DNA of 64,000 nt, taken from positions 48,900,177 to 48,964,176 of the forward strand of contig OX578284.1 of NCBI GenBank assembly GCA_951217055.1, read 5' to 3'. The notes under the pieces are model-generated. The model was not told where the DNA came from. It worked only from the letters and a program-made list of their open reading frames with translations, and searched no databases. Both the position numbers and the translations under genes were made by a program. This stretch comes from Gerris lacustris (taxonomy: Eukaryota > Arthropoda > Insecta > Hemiptera > Gerridae). Of this stretch, positions 32,451 to 43,589 are shown piece after piece. Each line of letters starts with the position of its first letter. Position 1 is the first letter of the stretch.

Positions 32451-32659
32451 TCTTAAATGTTTTTAATATGGTGCGAATTATAGTCCTTACATGATTTTAT
32501 TACTGCACAATGGTAGCGTATGCGTGCAAAACGATTCCCGATCGATCGACGATACAAAGAATTGTTTAAATTGGGTTGGAACAAAGCGTTGTAAGATTGA
32601 CAATAACATAAACTGAGATTTAAATTCTAGAAATAAAAATAAGTAATAAACAGTTCGCA

Positions 32660-33410
32660 GTTATTCATAACTAGTGTGACTGAAGCGATCTGGAGGTTTT
32701 ATGTGACGGTCTGACTTTGATTTAGAGGAAGGAGGACCTGGAGAAGGCGCAGCTGGATAATCGACACTTACGAGCTTAGGATTTGTTGAAGAAGAAAGAT
32801 CACTAAGTTGATGAGACTTAAATTTATTACTGCTAGAGTCACTCTGAGCAGGTGACCACCTAATAAAAACTCTATTTCTACAGCACGTGTACTTGAGCAG
32901 GAGTGAGGTAGTCTGTGAATGCTGGTGGGCATTCCCTAAAGCTTTTTTTTTAAATCCATTATACCTACTTCTATTAACTTTTGCCTGATACACCGTCTGC
33001 GCTGTTCTACAATCATTGCACTGTTGATTAGACTGTCCTTCAGAAATCCAAAATCGCAGCTACTGAGATTTGTTAGAGCCATGACGAACTCTTCGCCGGA
33101 CTCCTCAGGCTTTTGTCTTTGAGAACATAATGTGTTTTGCTCTGAAGAACCCGCTGAAACCCCGCCACTAGTTCCTTATGGTCCACTGTTTCAATATCAA
33201 GTTGGAAAGATTGAAACAACAACCGGAATCGCGCATAAAGGCCTATAAAGTGTAACAGCATGGTGATGGCGTTCCTTTGACTTTCCATTAATTCTGACTG
33301 CCCATGTGCTAGAGAAATCAACTTGAATTGAAGATGTCAGTTCTTCCATGCGTCTACCAAATTTGTTGAATTGAAGTCCAACTGGCAGACGTCCATGTTG
33401 TAAGAACATA
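32660..33410 (-). pseudogene. Decayed Ty3/gypsy-type retrotransposon fragment (gag joined to pol 3' end)
   Basis: On the minus strand, from about 33410 down, broken frames show a gag-like stretch: helices around 33320-33180, then a segment ending with the LKDSLI-type signature common to gypsy gag, near 33045. From about 32993 a 110-codon frame to 32661 looks like the pol C-terminus, with an RNRVFIR strand and a Pro/Ser-rich basic tail ending RHIKPPDRF. Protease, RT, RNase H and integrase are missing, so most of the element is deleted. No LTRs were recognised. The pol-tail assignment rests on short motifs. Confidence 0.55.
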
Positions 33411-33499
33411 GCCCAAACTTCGACCTGATAAAGCAGGAGTTTTCGCCTTCAATTCCTTACTTTGCTCTACACAGCCACACATAATCAACATGACCTGCA

Positions 33500-34558
33500 C
33501 CTGGCAAACCTTCCTCACATCGTATTAATATTTACAACACTAGTCTGTGCGATTAACTTTTGATATGCTTATAAGAAATATTGATTTTTAGACTTAAATT
33601 GTTCTTATCTTCATGATTGAAGCTATTTAGAATGTTATAAATATTATGGTTGATAAGCCTTACGGTTCTAGTTTAGCACTGCACTGTTGTGTTAAGCATT
33701 TTATTTCGGCCTTGGTGTCTAATTTTTGATTGAAAAATGAAACTCTTATCTATGTCTGAGGCCGAAAATATATTATTTATCTATGATATCCAGTTATATT
33801 TAGTGATATTGTTTTGGGTCGAGTCTAGTACGAGTAAGTGATTATGCCATTTTTAAGGAAGGAGTTATCATAGAGTGATAATGAATACATTTTATTGATG
33901 AAAGAAAGAGCCTGTTGATGGGCACTTAATCCAAAATTCCCTGAATGAAACTCTTAACGAATTATATGATTAGGCGTGTTGCACTGTAAAAAGGTAGTTT
34001 TTGGTATAATTAATTTTGTGCAATTATTAATTGGTGAAGGTATGAAGAGGCCCGAACAGAAGACGCAACCGAGGATACAAGTTCTAAATACCTTTTTGGC
34101 CGCTTGAAATGAACGATTCGATATTTTTGCGTGTTTCCCTCAGAATCCCCAAAATTACTCGACTCTTTGCGACGGTTTGCTTAGCAGCTCCCTCAAACAC
34201 TCCTTTATTTATGATTTAATTATTTAGGAGTGTTCACCATCATTTCAGGTCATTTAACTGACAATATTCTTTAAGTATTTCCAGAGCTTTGTTTTATAAA
34301 CGTAAAATAAGTGATGAACTATTCCGTCTAGTTTTTTTTTGTGTTGGAATGTTCATAAATTTGAGATATAAGAGATTAGCTTTTTTAAACGAAGCATTAC
34401 CATATTTTTATTTTACCAAGCAACATTTTAAAATATTGTGTGCGTCGTCAAGTTAATTAAAAGGAATAATCTATATTTCTTATTTTTTAAAAAAGAATAA
34501 CTTAGTGCTGTTCTCCTGTTTTATAATGAACTCTTACACTTGACTACTCTTCAATTCT
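33500..34558. other. No recognised feature
   Basis: Starts with a short second copy (33495-33530) of the CCTGCACCTGGC.AACCTT word at 32089. The rest is AT-rich intron. Confidence 0.4.
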
Positions 34559-34788
34559 AGATCATTAAGACCTTGCAAGTTGAACCGTCCCCTTTGCCAA
34601 TGTCTTCTACTGAGGCGAGCAAAGGAATTAATGAGATCTACTCCAGGATTCATCTTACTTGAAGCTCTTGATGAAACCCTCTGCCACTACATCAGGACAC
34701 TACAAAGTACACCCTTGGGCCGCACCCTGCACAACAAAACCCAAAATAAACCTAATTTGTTGAGTAAATCAATTTGGGAAGTCCCTTA
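34559..34788 (+). other. Unassigned open segment after an acceptor-like site
   Basis: CAATTCTAG at 34551-34559 followed by about 75 open codons to TAG near 34788, containing RRAKELMRSTPGFILLEALD. Composition is richer than the flanks. No family recognised and no donor is needed because the frame ends in a stop. It may be a decayed transposon ORF. Confidence 0.2.
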
Positions 34789-35433
34789 GGTTTGCTCTCA
34801 AAGCTGTTTCTCCCCTTGTGCAAGCACAACTATCGCCGAGGGGTTTTATTGTATATACGCAACCTCACCCACCCTCAAAGTTCTACATCTCTAGGAGGGA
34901 TTCCAGAGGGAAGCAACATTGCGACAATTGAATCCATTAGTTTGTAGCTAACAGCTCCTGTCAATACAACACCATTCCTTTTACTTCTCGCTCCCCTATA
35001 CTCGATGTTTACAAACAATTCCCTTTATATTATTCAAACATATGGTTTTCTTCTTCAAAGAAGGGTATGTTCCCTCAAAGTGGAGGTCAAGATTTGTTTT
35101 TCTACTCCATTATACAATGATTCTGTTGGATACCTTATTTTGTAGGGTCAACCCTAAAATGATATTGAATTTTCCTGCGCACTGCTAAACAACATTTTAT
35201 TCACACTAGTGTGCAAATAATAATAATAAAAATGATAGATTTAGAAAAACTCTGTAACTTCTTTTTTGGTGACGTTCTCTGACTTCCTTATTTCTTATAT
35301 TAATATATTGTTTTCAATATTTCCTCCGTGAAGAGATTTATTTAACATAAATTGTTTTGATCTTTTCGAATTCCAATATATTTTTGTATAAATAAAATGA
35401 TTCCTAACATTTTTTTTTCTTTTGGAATATAGC

Positions 35434-35556
35434 CCTTATTGTCTGAAATTGAAAAAGTCTTCGACGAATGTAACAAAGGCACCAGGAAAAAGTGGAACAA
35501 GACAAATTACATTAAAGGCTTCCACCCTTCATCAGTTATTGATTTCCTAACCATCT
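35434..35556 (+). other. Unassigned exon-like open segment ending in a stop
   Basis: A T-rich tract and TTTTGGAATATAG precede 41 open codons reading PLLSEIEKVFDECNKGTRK, then KWNKTNYIKGFHPSSVIDF, and TAG. Residue composition looks protein-like. It could be a last exon of an unrelated gene within the intron, or a transposon piece. I cannot link it to anything upstream. Confidence 0.25.
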
Positions 35557-36320
35557 AGTTGGAATAGGAAAGTGATTTCAGGGAATTCTGTCTCTTGTTT
35601 TTTCAGACGAGTGAATTTATTGGAGCATAGCCTCTCCCATTCCTGCTCTGAAATTCCAATCAGGCTTACTATTCACTAGAGCCCTAAAATTCAATGTATA
35701 ATACATGACTTACAAGCTGAGAACGAGGGCTAGAATAGGGTCAGGAGTGGAGGTTCAAATATATCAACGGAACGAGGAACGAAAACAAGTTATTTTTGGA
35801 AATAGCCAATTCGATTTATAACTTAATTCAATGGACCGAACCTAAAGAAAATATAACCACGAATAGACTGTAAGTAGATTATACCCGTGCATTTATTATT
35901 TTAGCACTGTATAGAAATATCCTTTCAAAACTTGTTCGATAACTTCCAATCTGATTATAATACCGATAGGGATAGAAAACTTTTGGTTTTAAGCTTGGTT
36001 ATATTTACTTTTGATCTATTTCACCACAACATTGTCATCCCGATAATCTTGATTTTGCTATGAAAATTTCCTTCCATTGAGGAGGAGTCTTCTCAAAATA
36101 TTGGTGCATGCATCCATGGCAATGAGTATGTATATAGTGTTTAATTCCTATGACTTGAAGCAGCTTGAAGGATGTTGAGAATCTGAGAGACTGACTTAAT
36201 GCATAAAGGAACGGCGTGCAGGCGTGTTTCGAATCAGGTTCAGACTTGAAAAGAGGTTCGTGATATATCAGCTTTAAGAAAGAAGGTGGCAGAAGGTGAA
36301 GCAGTATAGGCCGACTTACG
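35557..36320. other. No recognised feature
   Basis: Intron sequence, nothing assigned. Confidence 0.4.
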
Positions 36321-36324
36321 ACTT

Positions 36325-36506
36325 CTTACCATCTGGCTTTCTTTGATCCAGACCGACAATCGTCGGGTTCGGCTTGGCATGTCAAGTGACACGTTTTGTG
36401 CCAAGCTTGGCAAATAGCAAATGCCAAGGGAGACGTCCACATTACACTTGGCAATGCCATTTGGCCTTGCCATTCCTTGCCGCTTGGCATAGTGTGGACG
36501 TGCCTT
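36325..36506 (-). mobile_element. G-family MITE, one-ended copy
   Basis: Inverted relative to 40996-41256: CGACAATCGTCGGGTTCGGC, TTGTGCCAAGCTTGGCAAAT, GGAGACGTCCACATTACACT, ending CATAGTGTGGACGTGCCTT then AA. The other end is missing. Confidence 0.75.
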
Positions 36507-37190
36507 AAGGATAATTATACCTTAAGGATATTTATTACCTAAGGTATTAGGTATCAATGCCTATTATTTTATTAATAGGTGACAAAGTTACTGTCACTGA
36601 AAGTAATTTCTGCTACCTGCAACGTTCCTATAAGGATCAGTGACCAGATGAGTGACACTGACAAGATTTAATAGTTTTAAACACTTGGATCTGAACCTCG
36701 AATGAATATTGAATATACCTGGAAGGCTCTCATCGGTCCACCATTTTTATTTTTCAATATTTTCCCGTGCTGATTTAACTCTTCTCTTAACTCCGTAACT
36801 TATATCCATCTCTTTTATTTATTTTATCATTTAAACCTAATACAAATTTTAATTCACTCCACATTGAATTGTTTAATAATACATGAATATGGAAAAAATG
36901 AGTGTTAAATTAAATAAAAACTAATACGTATTATCAATGTATATTGATTTCGAAGATTTATTTAAAACAGAAATTAATAAGTTAAGGAGTGAATATGGGG
37001 AATACCACTACTTGTTAAGGCAGTCAAAAAATTATGTGGAATCTTTCTTCCAACATTTTAGAATGGGAGTGAAAGCATTCTACTACCATTTAAAAGGATT
37101 CAAAAAACACATTTGTCATAAGCGTTTCTTTATTAAATATATTAGTGTTCAAAGAAATAAATTGACCCGCAGAAAAACCAACACCAACTA
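36507..37190. other. Intron sequence with a doubtful 84-codon ORF at 36937-37191
   Basis: TACCTTAAGGATA-like words repeat at 36510-36550. The ORF (MYIDFEDLFKTEINKLRSEY...) has no recognised family and very AT-rich codons; probably chance. Confidence 0.3.
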
Positions 37191-37765
37191 GAAGTATTTG
37201 TATATGTACTGTACAACCAAGAAAAAAGGTTTCATAAACAATCGCAATATATAGTACGTGCGCACTGATGGCATTCTGAATCTGCAACATGTTTTGTCTA
37301 GACAGACATTGGAATAAGTATCTTACTCCGAACTCTGCGTGCGCGCATTCAGTTATAGCTTCCATTGTGGCTACCTTGTAACTACTCTGTTTATTTCTAT
37401 CGCTTGTTATCGGAGTCTGAACCATTTCGGAACCAGAGTGCGCTATGACCGTATCCTAATTATAATATATGTATATATATATTTAGTTGTTTGGTATTTC
37501 TTTTATTTGTATATAACCAAGAAAAAGTTTCATAAATAAAGAAAATCTACAGTACGTTTGCGCTGATTGCACTCTGTATCTAAAACATGTTTTGTCTAGA
37601 CAGACATTGCATTAAAGTATCTTACGCCAAACTCTGCGTGCGCAGTTGACTGCTTACATTATGGCCACCTCGTTTAACTATTTTGTTTAATTTTCGCGCT
37701 TCTTTTTGGAGTCTGAACCTGTTTCGGAACAAGCGTGCATTGCGGCCGTATCCTAATTATAAATG
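37191..37765 (+). repeat. Diverged tandem duplication, unit about 280 bp
   Basis: Unit 1 (37191-37468) and unit 2 (37501-37765) share ACAACCAAGAAAAA-like starts, AACATGTTTTGTCTAGACAG, AACTCTGCGTGCGC and CCGTATCCTAATTATAA ends, with many substitutions and indels between them. Confidence 0.85.
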
Positions 37766-37769
37766 TACT

Positions 37770-38515
37770 TAAGTATGGATTGTAGTTTGATATTGCTTTG
37801 AGTTAAGTTCATAGTGTGCCATTTTCCTGTAAACACTTTACGTCCTTTGAAGAAAAGCAACAGATCTTTATTTTAACATTAGCTGCAATTTGAGAGGCTA
37901 AACTTGAAGGATGTACTTGACCTCTGGCATAATATTTTAAGAAAAGAGAGGTCTAGTTTTTGCTAAGAGCGGATCAATTTTACAATCCTACATAATTCTA
38001 CTATGTTTATTACAGCTATTTCCTCGTGGAAAGATCGATTAGCAGCTTAGATTCTTCTTTAAGATCACATTACCGATCAGCAATCCAACATTTTAGGGTA
38101 GATATTCTCAATAAGTGTATTCACTAACCTCAGCCACTGTGTGAAATATTTGACGCAGTAATTGATTTAATTAAGTTATATATTGTACCTACTTAAGAGT
38201 TATAGAGATATTCTGAACTTTTAGTGCTCTAGTATAGAATTTTACTGGCAAATAAAGCTTATTCGATAACTTTATTAACTCGGCTATAGGCTCTATCTAT
38301 AACTTTGGCTAAATAAATTATACCCTAACTCTAACAGAATAAAGACGTTAATCAGATTTTGATCGATTTCTGTTCGTATATGTATTTTTTAGAAAAAGGG
38401 GATTCTTGGGGAAAAGGAGGTTTTAGTGATCAATTCTTTAGTAAATGAAACCATTGACTATCGACAGTTGGTATATGAACTCCGATTCATAAACAACAAT
38501 ATTGCTAAAGTTCGT
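37770..38515. other. No recognised feature
   Basis: AT-rich intron, nothing assigned. Confidence 0.45.
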
Positions 38516-38757
38516 TCCTAAGGAAGTTTTAGGTCTTCTGGTAGCGACCACTTCTCAAAGGGTGTATGTCCCGACGTTTCGCTCCTAATACTAGAAGCAT
38601 CTTCAGGGGTGTCTTTAGTTTCTCAGTTCAGTTCTCAACTCTCTAAACTAAGGACACCATGAACACCCCTGATGATGTTTCTAGTTTTAGGAGCGAAACG
38701 TCGATACGTACACCCTTCGAGACGCGGTCGCAATCGAAAGACCTAGAACCTCATAAC
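38516..38757. mobile_element. Foldback element with paired hammerhead-reminiscent motifs
   Basis: Inverted arms (38516-38615 and 38655-38757): AGGTCTTCTGGTAGCGACCA against GGTCGCAATCGAAAGACCT, and ACACCCTT/GGGTGT words. Each arm contains CTGA.GATG-stem-GGAGCGAAACGTCG (minus 38573-38606; plus 38669-38702). Same design as 9999-10232, with little other sequence similarity. Confidence 0.75.
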
Positions 38758-38964
38758 AATATTGATAATTCAATTACTGATAATTCACAGTCTACAGACT
38801 ATACGACTGTAAATGGATCGACGAAAAGATACTAGATTTCTATTTCACATCACCCGATTACCATTCCGCTACTGCCTCAAACCGAAGAACATAACAGTTC
38901 AAAAGTTATTTGAATTCAAGGATATTGACTCATTAAGACTTTTCGATTATTAAAATATTATGAG

Positions 38965-39122
38965 ACCGGTACTTCTTTAGATTGTTACTCCCCTACGTTT
39001 TTTATTAGAATATAAATGACAGACTAAATAACTATTAAAGGGATGTTTTGTCCAATGTACTTTGGGACAAAGGAATATCACACTTCTGTTTTTACAAGTG
39101 GAGTAACAGTCTAAAGAAGAAC
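38965..39122. mobile_element. MITE with TTCTTTAGATTGTTACTCC ends
   Basis: TTCTTTAGATTGTTACTCC near 38974 is inverted as GGAGTAACAGTCTAAAGAA near 39099-39119. The interior has CAATGTACTTTGGGACAAAG and GAATATCACACTT, also found at 21839-21871. Confidence 0.7.
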
Positions 39123-39128
39123 ATTCCG

Positions 39129-39199
39129 TATAATTTCTTTAGATTCTTACTCCCCTCTGTTTTTTTATAAGGGGAGTAACAATCAAAAGAAGTGCTATC
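39129..39199. repeat. Hairpin remnant of the same MITE family
   Basis: TTTAGATTCTTACTCCCC and GGGGAGTAACAATCAAAAG form a hairpin with a short T-rich loop, immediately after the element at 38965-39122. Confidence 0.7.
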
Positions 39200-39970
39200 A
39201 GACCTGGGTGAGTCTTTGGCTAAGCTGTTGAACGCCCTTAAAAACAAATACATAATAAATAAAGTACACGAATTTATTAAACAAAACATCTCATTATTCC
39301 TTCGTAACGTGGAATATAATCTATAAAATCTCCAATCATTCAAATATAATATATTAAGCTTAAATATTTATGACATAGATAATACACTATGCCAGGTAAT
39401 TACCCAGTTAATGCTCTAATAATTTTCGATATTGCGTTTAATCTGATAATCATTTTAATATCTTTCAGCTCAATTAGTAGAAATCAAAAATTAATATAAG
39501 CTAAAGGCAAGCAATAATAAACAACGCCAAGCAAAGCCAGTTAGAAGAGTCTACTGCAAATGCTTTCTGATAACGTATTGATCCAAAGCTAATAAAAGCC
39601 ATTTATAGAGCCAACCCGTAAATAAGGCTTTAACTCAATAAATTCTTAATTTGGAGTTAATGTCATTTATGTCAATCGTTTCTCTGTCAATATACTGTTA
39701 AGAAAGCTTTTGTGTAGTCGTTGCTTTTCTTCCTTGATGCTAGAATAATTATTATTGACGTTATCTTTTTCCGATTGGATTATACTGTTATAATTTGGAC
39801 ATTTATACATTAGCTTGTTTTCCTGTTTTTTTTTTTTATTACTGTTCATACTAATTAACTGTAATTAATAAACTCAGAACTCATTTGCGTTAACTCAAAT
39901 TAATATTAATGAGCTCAGTGCTCATTTGCTCACTATGTTTGGCTACGTTAGCATAATAATATGTAACAAT
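39200..39970. other. No recognised feature
   Basis: AT-rich intron, nothing assigned. Confidence 0.45.
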
Positions 39971-39974
39971 ACTT

Positions 39975-40578
39975 ATTGCTTCCGAGCTTACCGAAGGGTA
40001 ATGGAAGCTATGTGATCGTTCTAAAAAGCAACATTTTTTATGTCTCCGATTTAAAAAAATTCCAATAAATCCGTTTCCCACATCAGGGAACATTTTTGGT
40101 TGAGTCTGTCTGACGGTCTCTTGGCCTGTCAGTCGATCTGTCGCTCAATTTTTGCGAACCAACCTCTCTTAAAATCTGCTCGTCCGATTTTAATGATATT
40201 TAAATGCTAGGTCATAATTACCCGTTGTTAGTCCTATATAAGTTTAAACCTTCTGTCAATTGTTTCTCTTCCACATGAGCACAAACATTCATTTATTTAC
40301 ACCTATATCTTGAAAACTACTCATCTGATTTTTATGAAATTTGGATGGTTTGTCAAAAGTAGCCCGCTGATAGCCCCGCATTAAATTCAACCGTCTGCGC
40401 TCTTTAAATATTAATGCTTTAATTTATGTAAAAAATCATAACAACTTTGACAGTTTAAAAAAAAACGGGGGAAACGATTAAACAAATTATAAAATAATAG
40501 CTTGTAAAAGCATAAAATCAATAAAGTACGGTATAGGATGCGAGGAAGCTATGTGCCACACCAATTGGCAGTTTATTT
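39975..40578 (+). mobile_element. C-family repeat, full-length copy
   Basis: Hairpin head 39978-40008 (GCTTCCGAGCTTACC ... GGTAATGGAAGC), a CTGTCTGACGGTCTC and CTGTCAGTCGATCTGTCGCT tract, core-like CCGATTTTAATGATATTTAA, AGCCCGCTGATAGCCCC and the 3' end GATGCGAGGAAGCTATGTGC then CAATTGGCAGTTTATTTTT. GGAAGCTATGTG occurs next to the head and again at the tail, a 12-bp terminal direct repeat. Confidence 0.85.
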
Positions 40579-40849
40579 TTATCTGCTTTAATCTCGAGGA
40601 TGTTTTATCTAAGATTTTATAGAAATAGTTATTTCCAATTAAATTATGTAGAACTATGATTTACTTAGCTAATCAATCGATAATAAAAGTTTGCTATGAA
40701 GATTCAGTGAATTTTGTTTAACTTATTCAATGTTGTCTTCTATTAAGTTTTCAAAATTAATTAACTATGTTTATAAGCAGTTTTAGTGTGGGTCGTTAAA
40801 GGGTTGTAATAAAACCAGGCTAATGATCTATACTTTCATCTGTATCTGT

Positions 40850-40990
40850 GTATAATATTAGCTATATTTCGTCTCTCTCCGAAGCATAGATGTGCCGGGA
40901 TTATGACGTTAATTTACATTTTTATAAAAAATGTCAAATGTTCTAATTAAATTAGATTCGTCTAAGACGTAAATCGTCCTACTGCTTTCC
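40850..40990 (-). repeat. K-family dispersed repeat, copy 2
   Basis: The minus strand matches 25520-25680: ATGGAAAGCAGTAGGACGAT, TAATCCCGGCACATCTATGC, CGAAATATAGCTAAT. Confidence 0.65.
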
Positions 40991-40995
40991 ATTTA

Positions 40996-41256
40996 AAGGC
41001 GCGTCCACACTATGTCAAGCGGCAATGAATGGCAAGGCCAAATGGCATTCCCAAGTGTAATGTGGACGTCTCCCTTGGCATTTGCTATTTGCCAAGCTTG
41101 GCACAAAACGTGCCACTTGACATGCCAAGTGCCGAACCCGACGATTGTCGGTCCGTATCAAAGAAAGCCAGATGGCAAGAAGTCGTAAGTTGGCCAGACG
41201 GCTTTGCCGCTTGGCCTTGCCAACTGGCATTGCGCGGCATAGTGTGGACGCGCCTT
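40996..41256. mobile_element. G-family MITE, complete copy (261 bp)
   Basis: AAGGCGCGTCCACACTATG at 40996-41014 is perfectly inverted at 41238-41256. Subterminal GGCAA/TTGCC-type words (TTGGCA, TGCCAA) recur throughout. Flanking TTTAAA/TTAA suggests a TTAA-like target. Non-coding; open frames on both strands are not protein-like. Confidence 0.85.
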
Positions 41257-41318
41257 AAGCTACTGAATTAACATAAATATCAAAATAACAAAAAATTGCT
41301 TAAACAATTTATCACATG

Positions 41319-41405
41319 GTAACTTGAGGTAATAACTTGGTTCGTCCCAAGGTGCGAATTCTACCATCTTGGGTTCGTCCCAGGTTACCACATTCAAGTT
41401 ACAAT
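41319..41405. repeat. Hairpin with repeated TTCGTCCCA words
   Basis: GGTAACTTGA near 41318 pairs with TCAAGTTAC near 41394, and inner TTGGTTCGTCCCAAGGT and TTGGGTTCGTCCCAGGTT are direct repeats. About 85 bp in total. Confidence 0.6.
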
Positions 41406-41409
41406 ATAA

Positions 41410-41897
41410 ACTATATGTTTATAAGATTGAACTACATTTATTGTTTACTGATAGTCAATTAGCTACCGAGATTAGAGTTATTTTAATACAATATCATCAA
41501 TATCAACTTACTTAGATGAAGTAGCATGGCTTTATTTGAAAGATGGTTACTGTTAATATTGAGCGTATTTTAACTTTTTTATCTGTTAGATAACTCATAA
41601 AAATGGTCCAGAATATAATGGTGTTTCAAATTTCACTTTTTCAGTACTTTACTGAAGTATCTATGCTTTTACTAAAAGCAGCTCTTTTCCATTTTTTAAA
41701 TAAACATGAAAAATTAATGAGTGTTAAAGCATTTTGACTTAAGCAGAATGTTTATGAGCTGCCTGCTTAATGCAAAAGAACACTAAAAGGAATTTTATCA
41801 TCAATTTTATCATGCGGAAAAGCTGAAAACAAAAAACTCAATAGGAATATTTAAATTAAAGGAATGGCAGTAAATAGAATTTATTATTTATACCTCT
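41410..41897. other. No recognised feature
   Basis: AT-rich intron, nothing assigned. Confidence 0.45.
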
Positions 41898-42160
41898 AAA
41901 GCTTAGTCCACACCGGAACTCAATGTAGCGCGTCTTTGTTGCGGGGCTGAATCTGTGCTGTTGCGATTTCGAGCCTGAAAATGTCCCCGTGTCCCTAGAG
42001 CGCATTGTGGGTCTGAGTAGTACAAGATTTTGAGTCTAAACTTAGTCCACACAGGGACTCAATGTTAGGCGTTATTATTGCGAGGCTGAATCGCTGCAGC
42101 GCTGATTCAGCCCCGTAAGAATGACACGCAAAATTTAGTCCCGGTGTGGATTAGGCTTCA
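41898..42160. mobile_element. H-family MITE, copy with both ends
   Basis: AAAGCTTAGTCCACACCGGA at the left is inverted as TTAGTCCCGGTGTGGATTAG then GCTT at the right. A nearly complete extra left end (AAACTTAGTCCACACAGGGA, near 42039) lies internally, so it is a composite of two elements or an internal duplication. Confidence 0.75.
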
Positions 42161-42306
42161 AAATCGCTTCAAAAATCGTCGAGCTTGAAATAATAAAACA
42201 AACAGTTATCAAGCAGTGCTAGGGTATTGTCAAAAAAGCACGATGGCACGATAGTTCAATTCAGATACGCGGATTCTGAAAAAAGGCTTGCAATGGCTAG
42301 GCTTAA

Positions 42307-42648
42307 GGCTCTGCCGCCCTTTGAGGTTTCAAAAATCAGTAAAATTAAAATTGTATTGGTTCTAAGCAAGATATCAAAAATCTAAGTACAGGCTTCATTC
42401 CTATTTTAATTCTGCACATTTTGAGCCCTATTTCAACTTCCTATGATAAATAGTAAAGGCGCCATTTCAATACAACGATAAAACTCTTGTATTGAAATAG
42501 TATTTATTGTAGTAGGGAGTTGAAATAGGGCTCAAATTGTGCAGAATTAAAATTAGGAATGAAACCTGTACTTAGATTTTTGATATCTTGCTTAGAACCA
42601 ATACAAATTTCATTTTAATGATTTTTAACCTCAAAGGGTGATAGAGCC
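42307..42648. mobile_element. 342-bp foldback element with TTAA on both sides
   Basis: TTAA at 42303-42306 and 42649-42652 flanks GGCTCT...AGAGCC. The arms of about 165 bp match through TCTAAGCAAGATATCAAAAA, GCACATTTTGAGCCCTATTT and their complements, with scattered differences. TTAA duplication is typical of piggyBac-type integration; no transposase is present. Confidence 0.85.
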
Positions 42649-42689
42649 TTAAGGAAAGCAGGTGACGGCCAATCAAATAGGTGCGCAAA

Positions 42690-43350
42690 TCATTTTTCGT
42701 AAACATATATTTGCCTATTGAAGAAGTTAAGTCTTTGTTTTATTGCCTCAGAAAGTAATCATTTTAAGGATTACAAGTATACATGCAATCAATTGATGAA
42801 TGTATTGAAAAGTTGAGAAGTTAATTTAGTCTGTAGAATATAACCACTTGTACGGCCTCATTTTCGTAAACATAGATTTGTCTATTAAAGTTTTTTATTG
42901 CTTCAGGAAGTATCAATTTTAAGGATTTCGAAGGACTTTGAAGGATTTCTATACACAAATCAATAAATTGAGAAATTATTTTAGTATGTAGAATATCACT
43001 ACTTGCATTGTTTCATTTTCGTAAACCTAGATTTGTCTATTGAAGAAGTTGTCTTAATTTATTGCCTCAGGAAGCATTCATTTTAAGGATTTCGAAGGGT
43101 TTGTATAAATGCAATCAATTGATGAATAAATTTAAAAGTGAGTTTAGTATGTAGAATATTACTACTTGCATTGTCTCATTTTCGTAAACATAGATTTGTC
43201 TATTGATGAAGTTAAATGATTGTTTATTATCTCAGCAAGTATCCATTTTAAATTAAAACGAGAAATGATTTCTATACATGCAATCAATAAGTGTAGAAGC
43301 TAGTTTTAATATGTAGAATATCACCACTTGTATGGTTTCATTTACCTTTA
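42690..43350 (+). repeat. About 160-bp satellite, four diverged units
   Basis: Units start near 42695, 42861, 43018 and 43177 with TTTTCGTAAACATAGATTTG and CTATTGAAGAAGTT, and end with TATGTAGAATATCACTACTT. Divergence between units is substantial. Confidence 0.88.
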
Positions 43351-43589
43351 ACACAAATTGATCTGCAATATATTACCAACACTTCTCTAAAATCTTCCGA
43401 TTAGAGTAATTCTTTAATTGGTTTGTTCTACATTGGAGGATTAAGAAACCCTTAAACGATCAGCTTTTCTATATCCATGATATAACAGTAAATATAAATA
43501 ATTAAAGAAGTAGTACAGTCCGTGAACCACCAGAATCAGAATTAGAAGCAAGAAACATTTCGGTGAAGTTTCTAATTTACTTGCTCTGT

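Noticed and set aside
36937..37191. 84-codon ORF starting MYIDFEDLF
   Set aside because: No recognised domain, AT-driven composition, and it runs to the edge of a tandem duplication. Kept only as a doubtful remark.
39975..40578. C family as Helitrons (terminal hairpin)
   Set aside because: No 5' TC, no CTRR after the hairpin, and insertion between A and T not evident. The hairpin alone is not enough.
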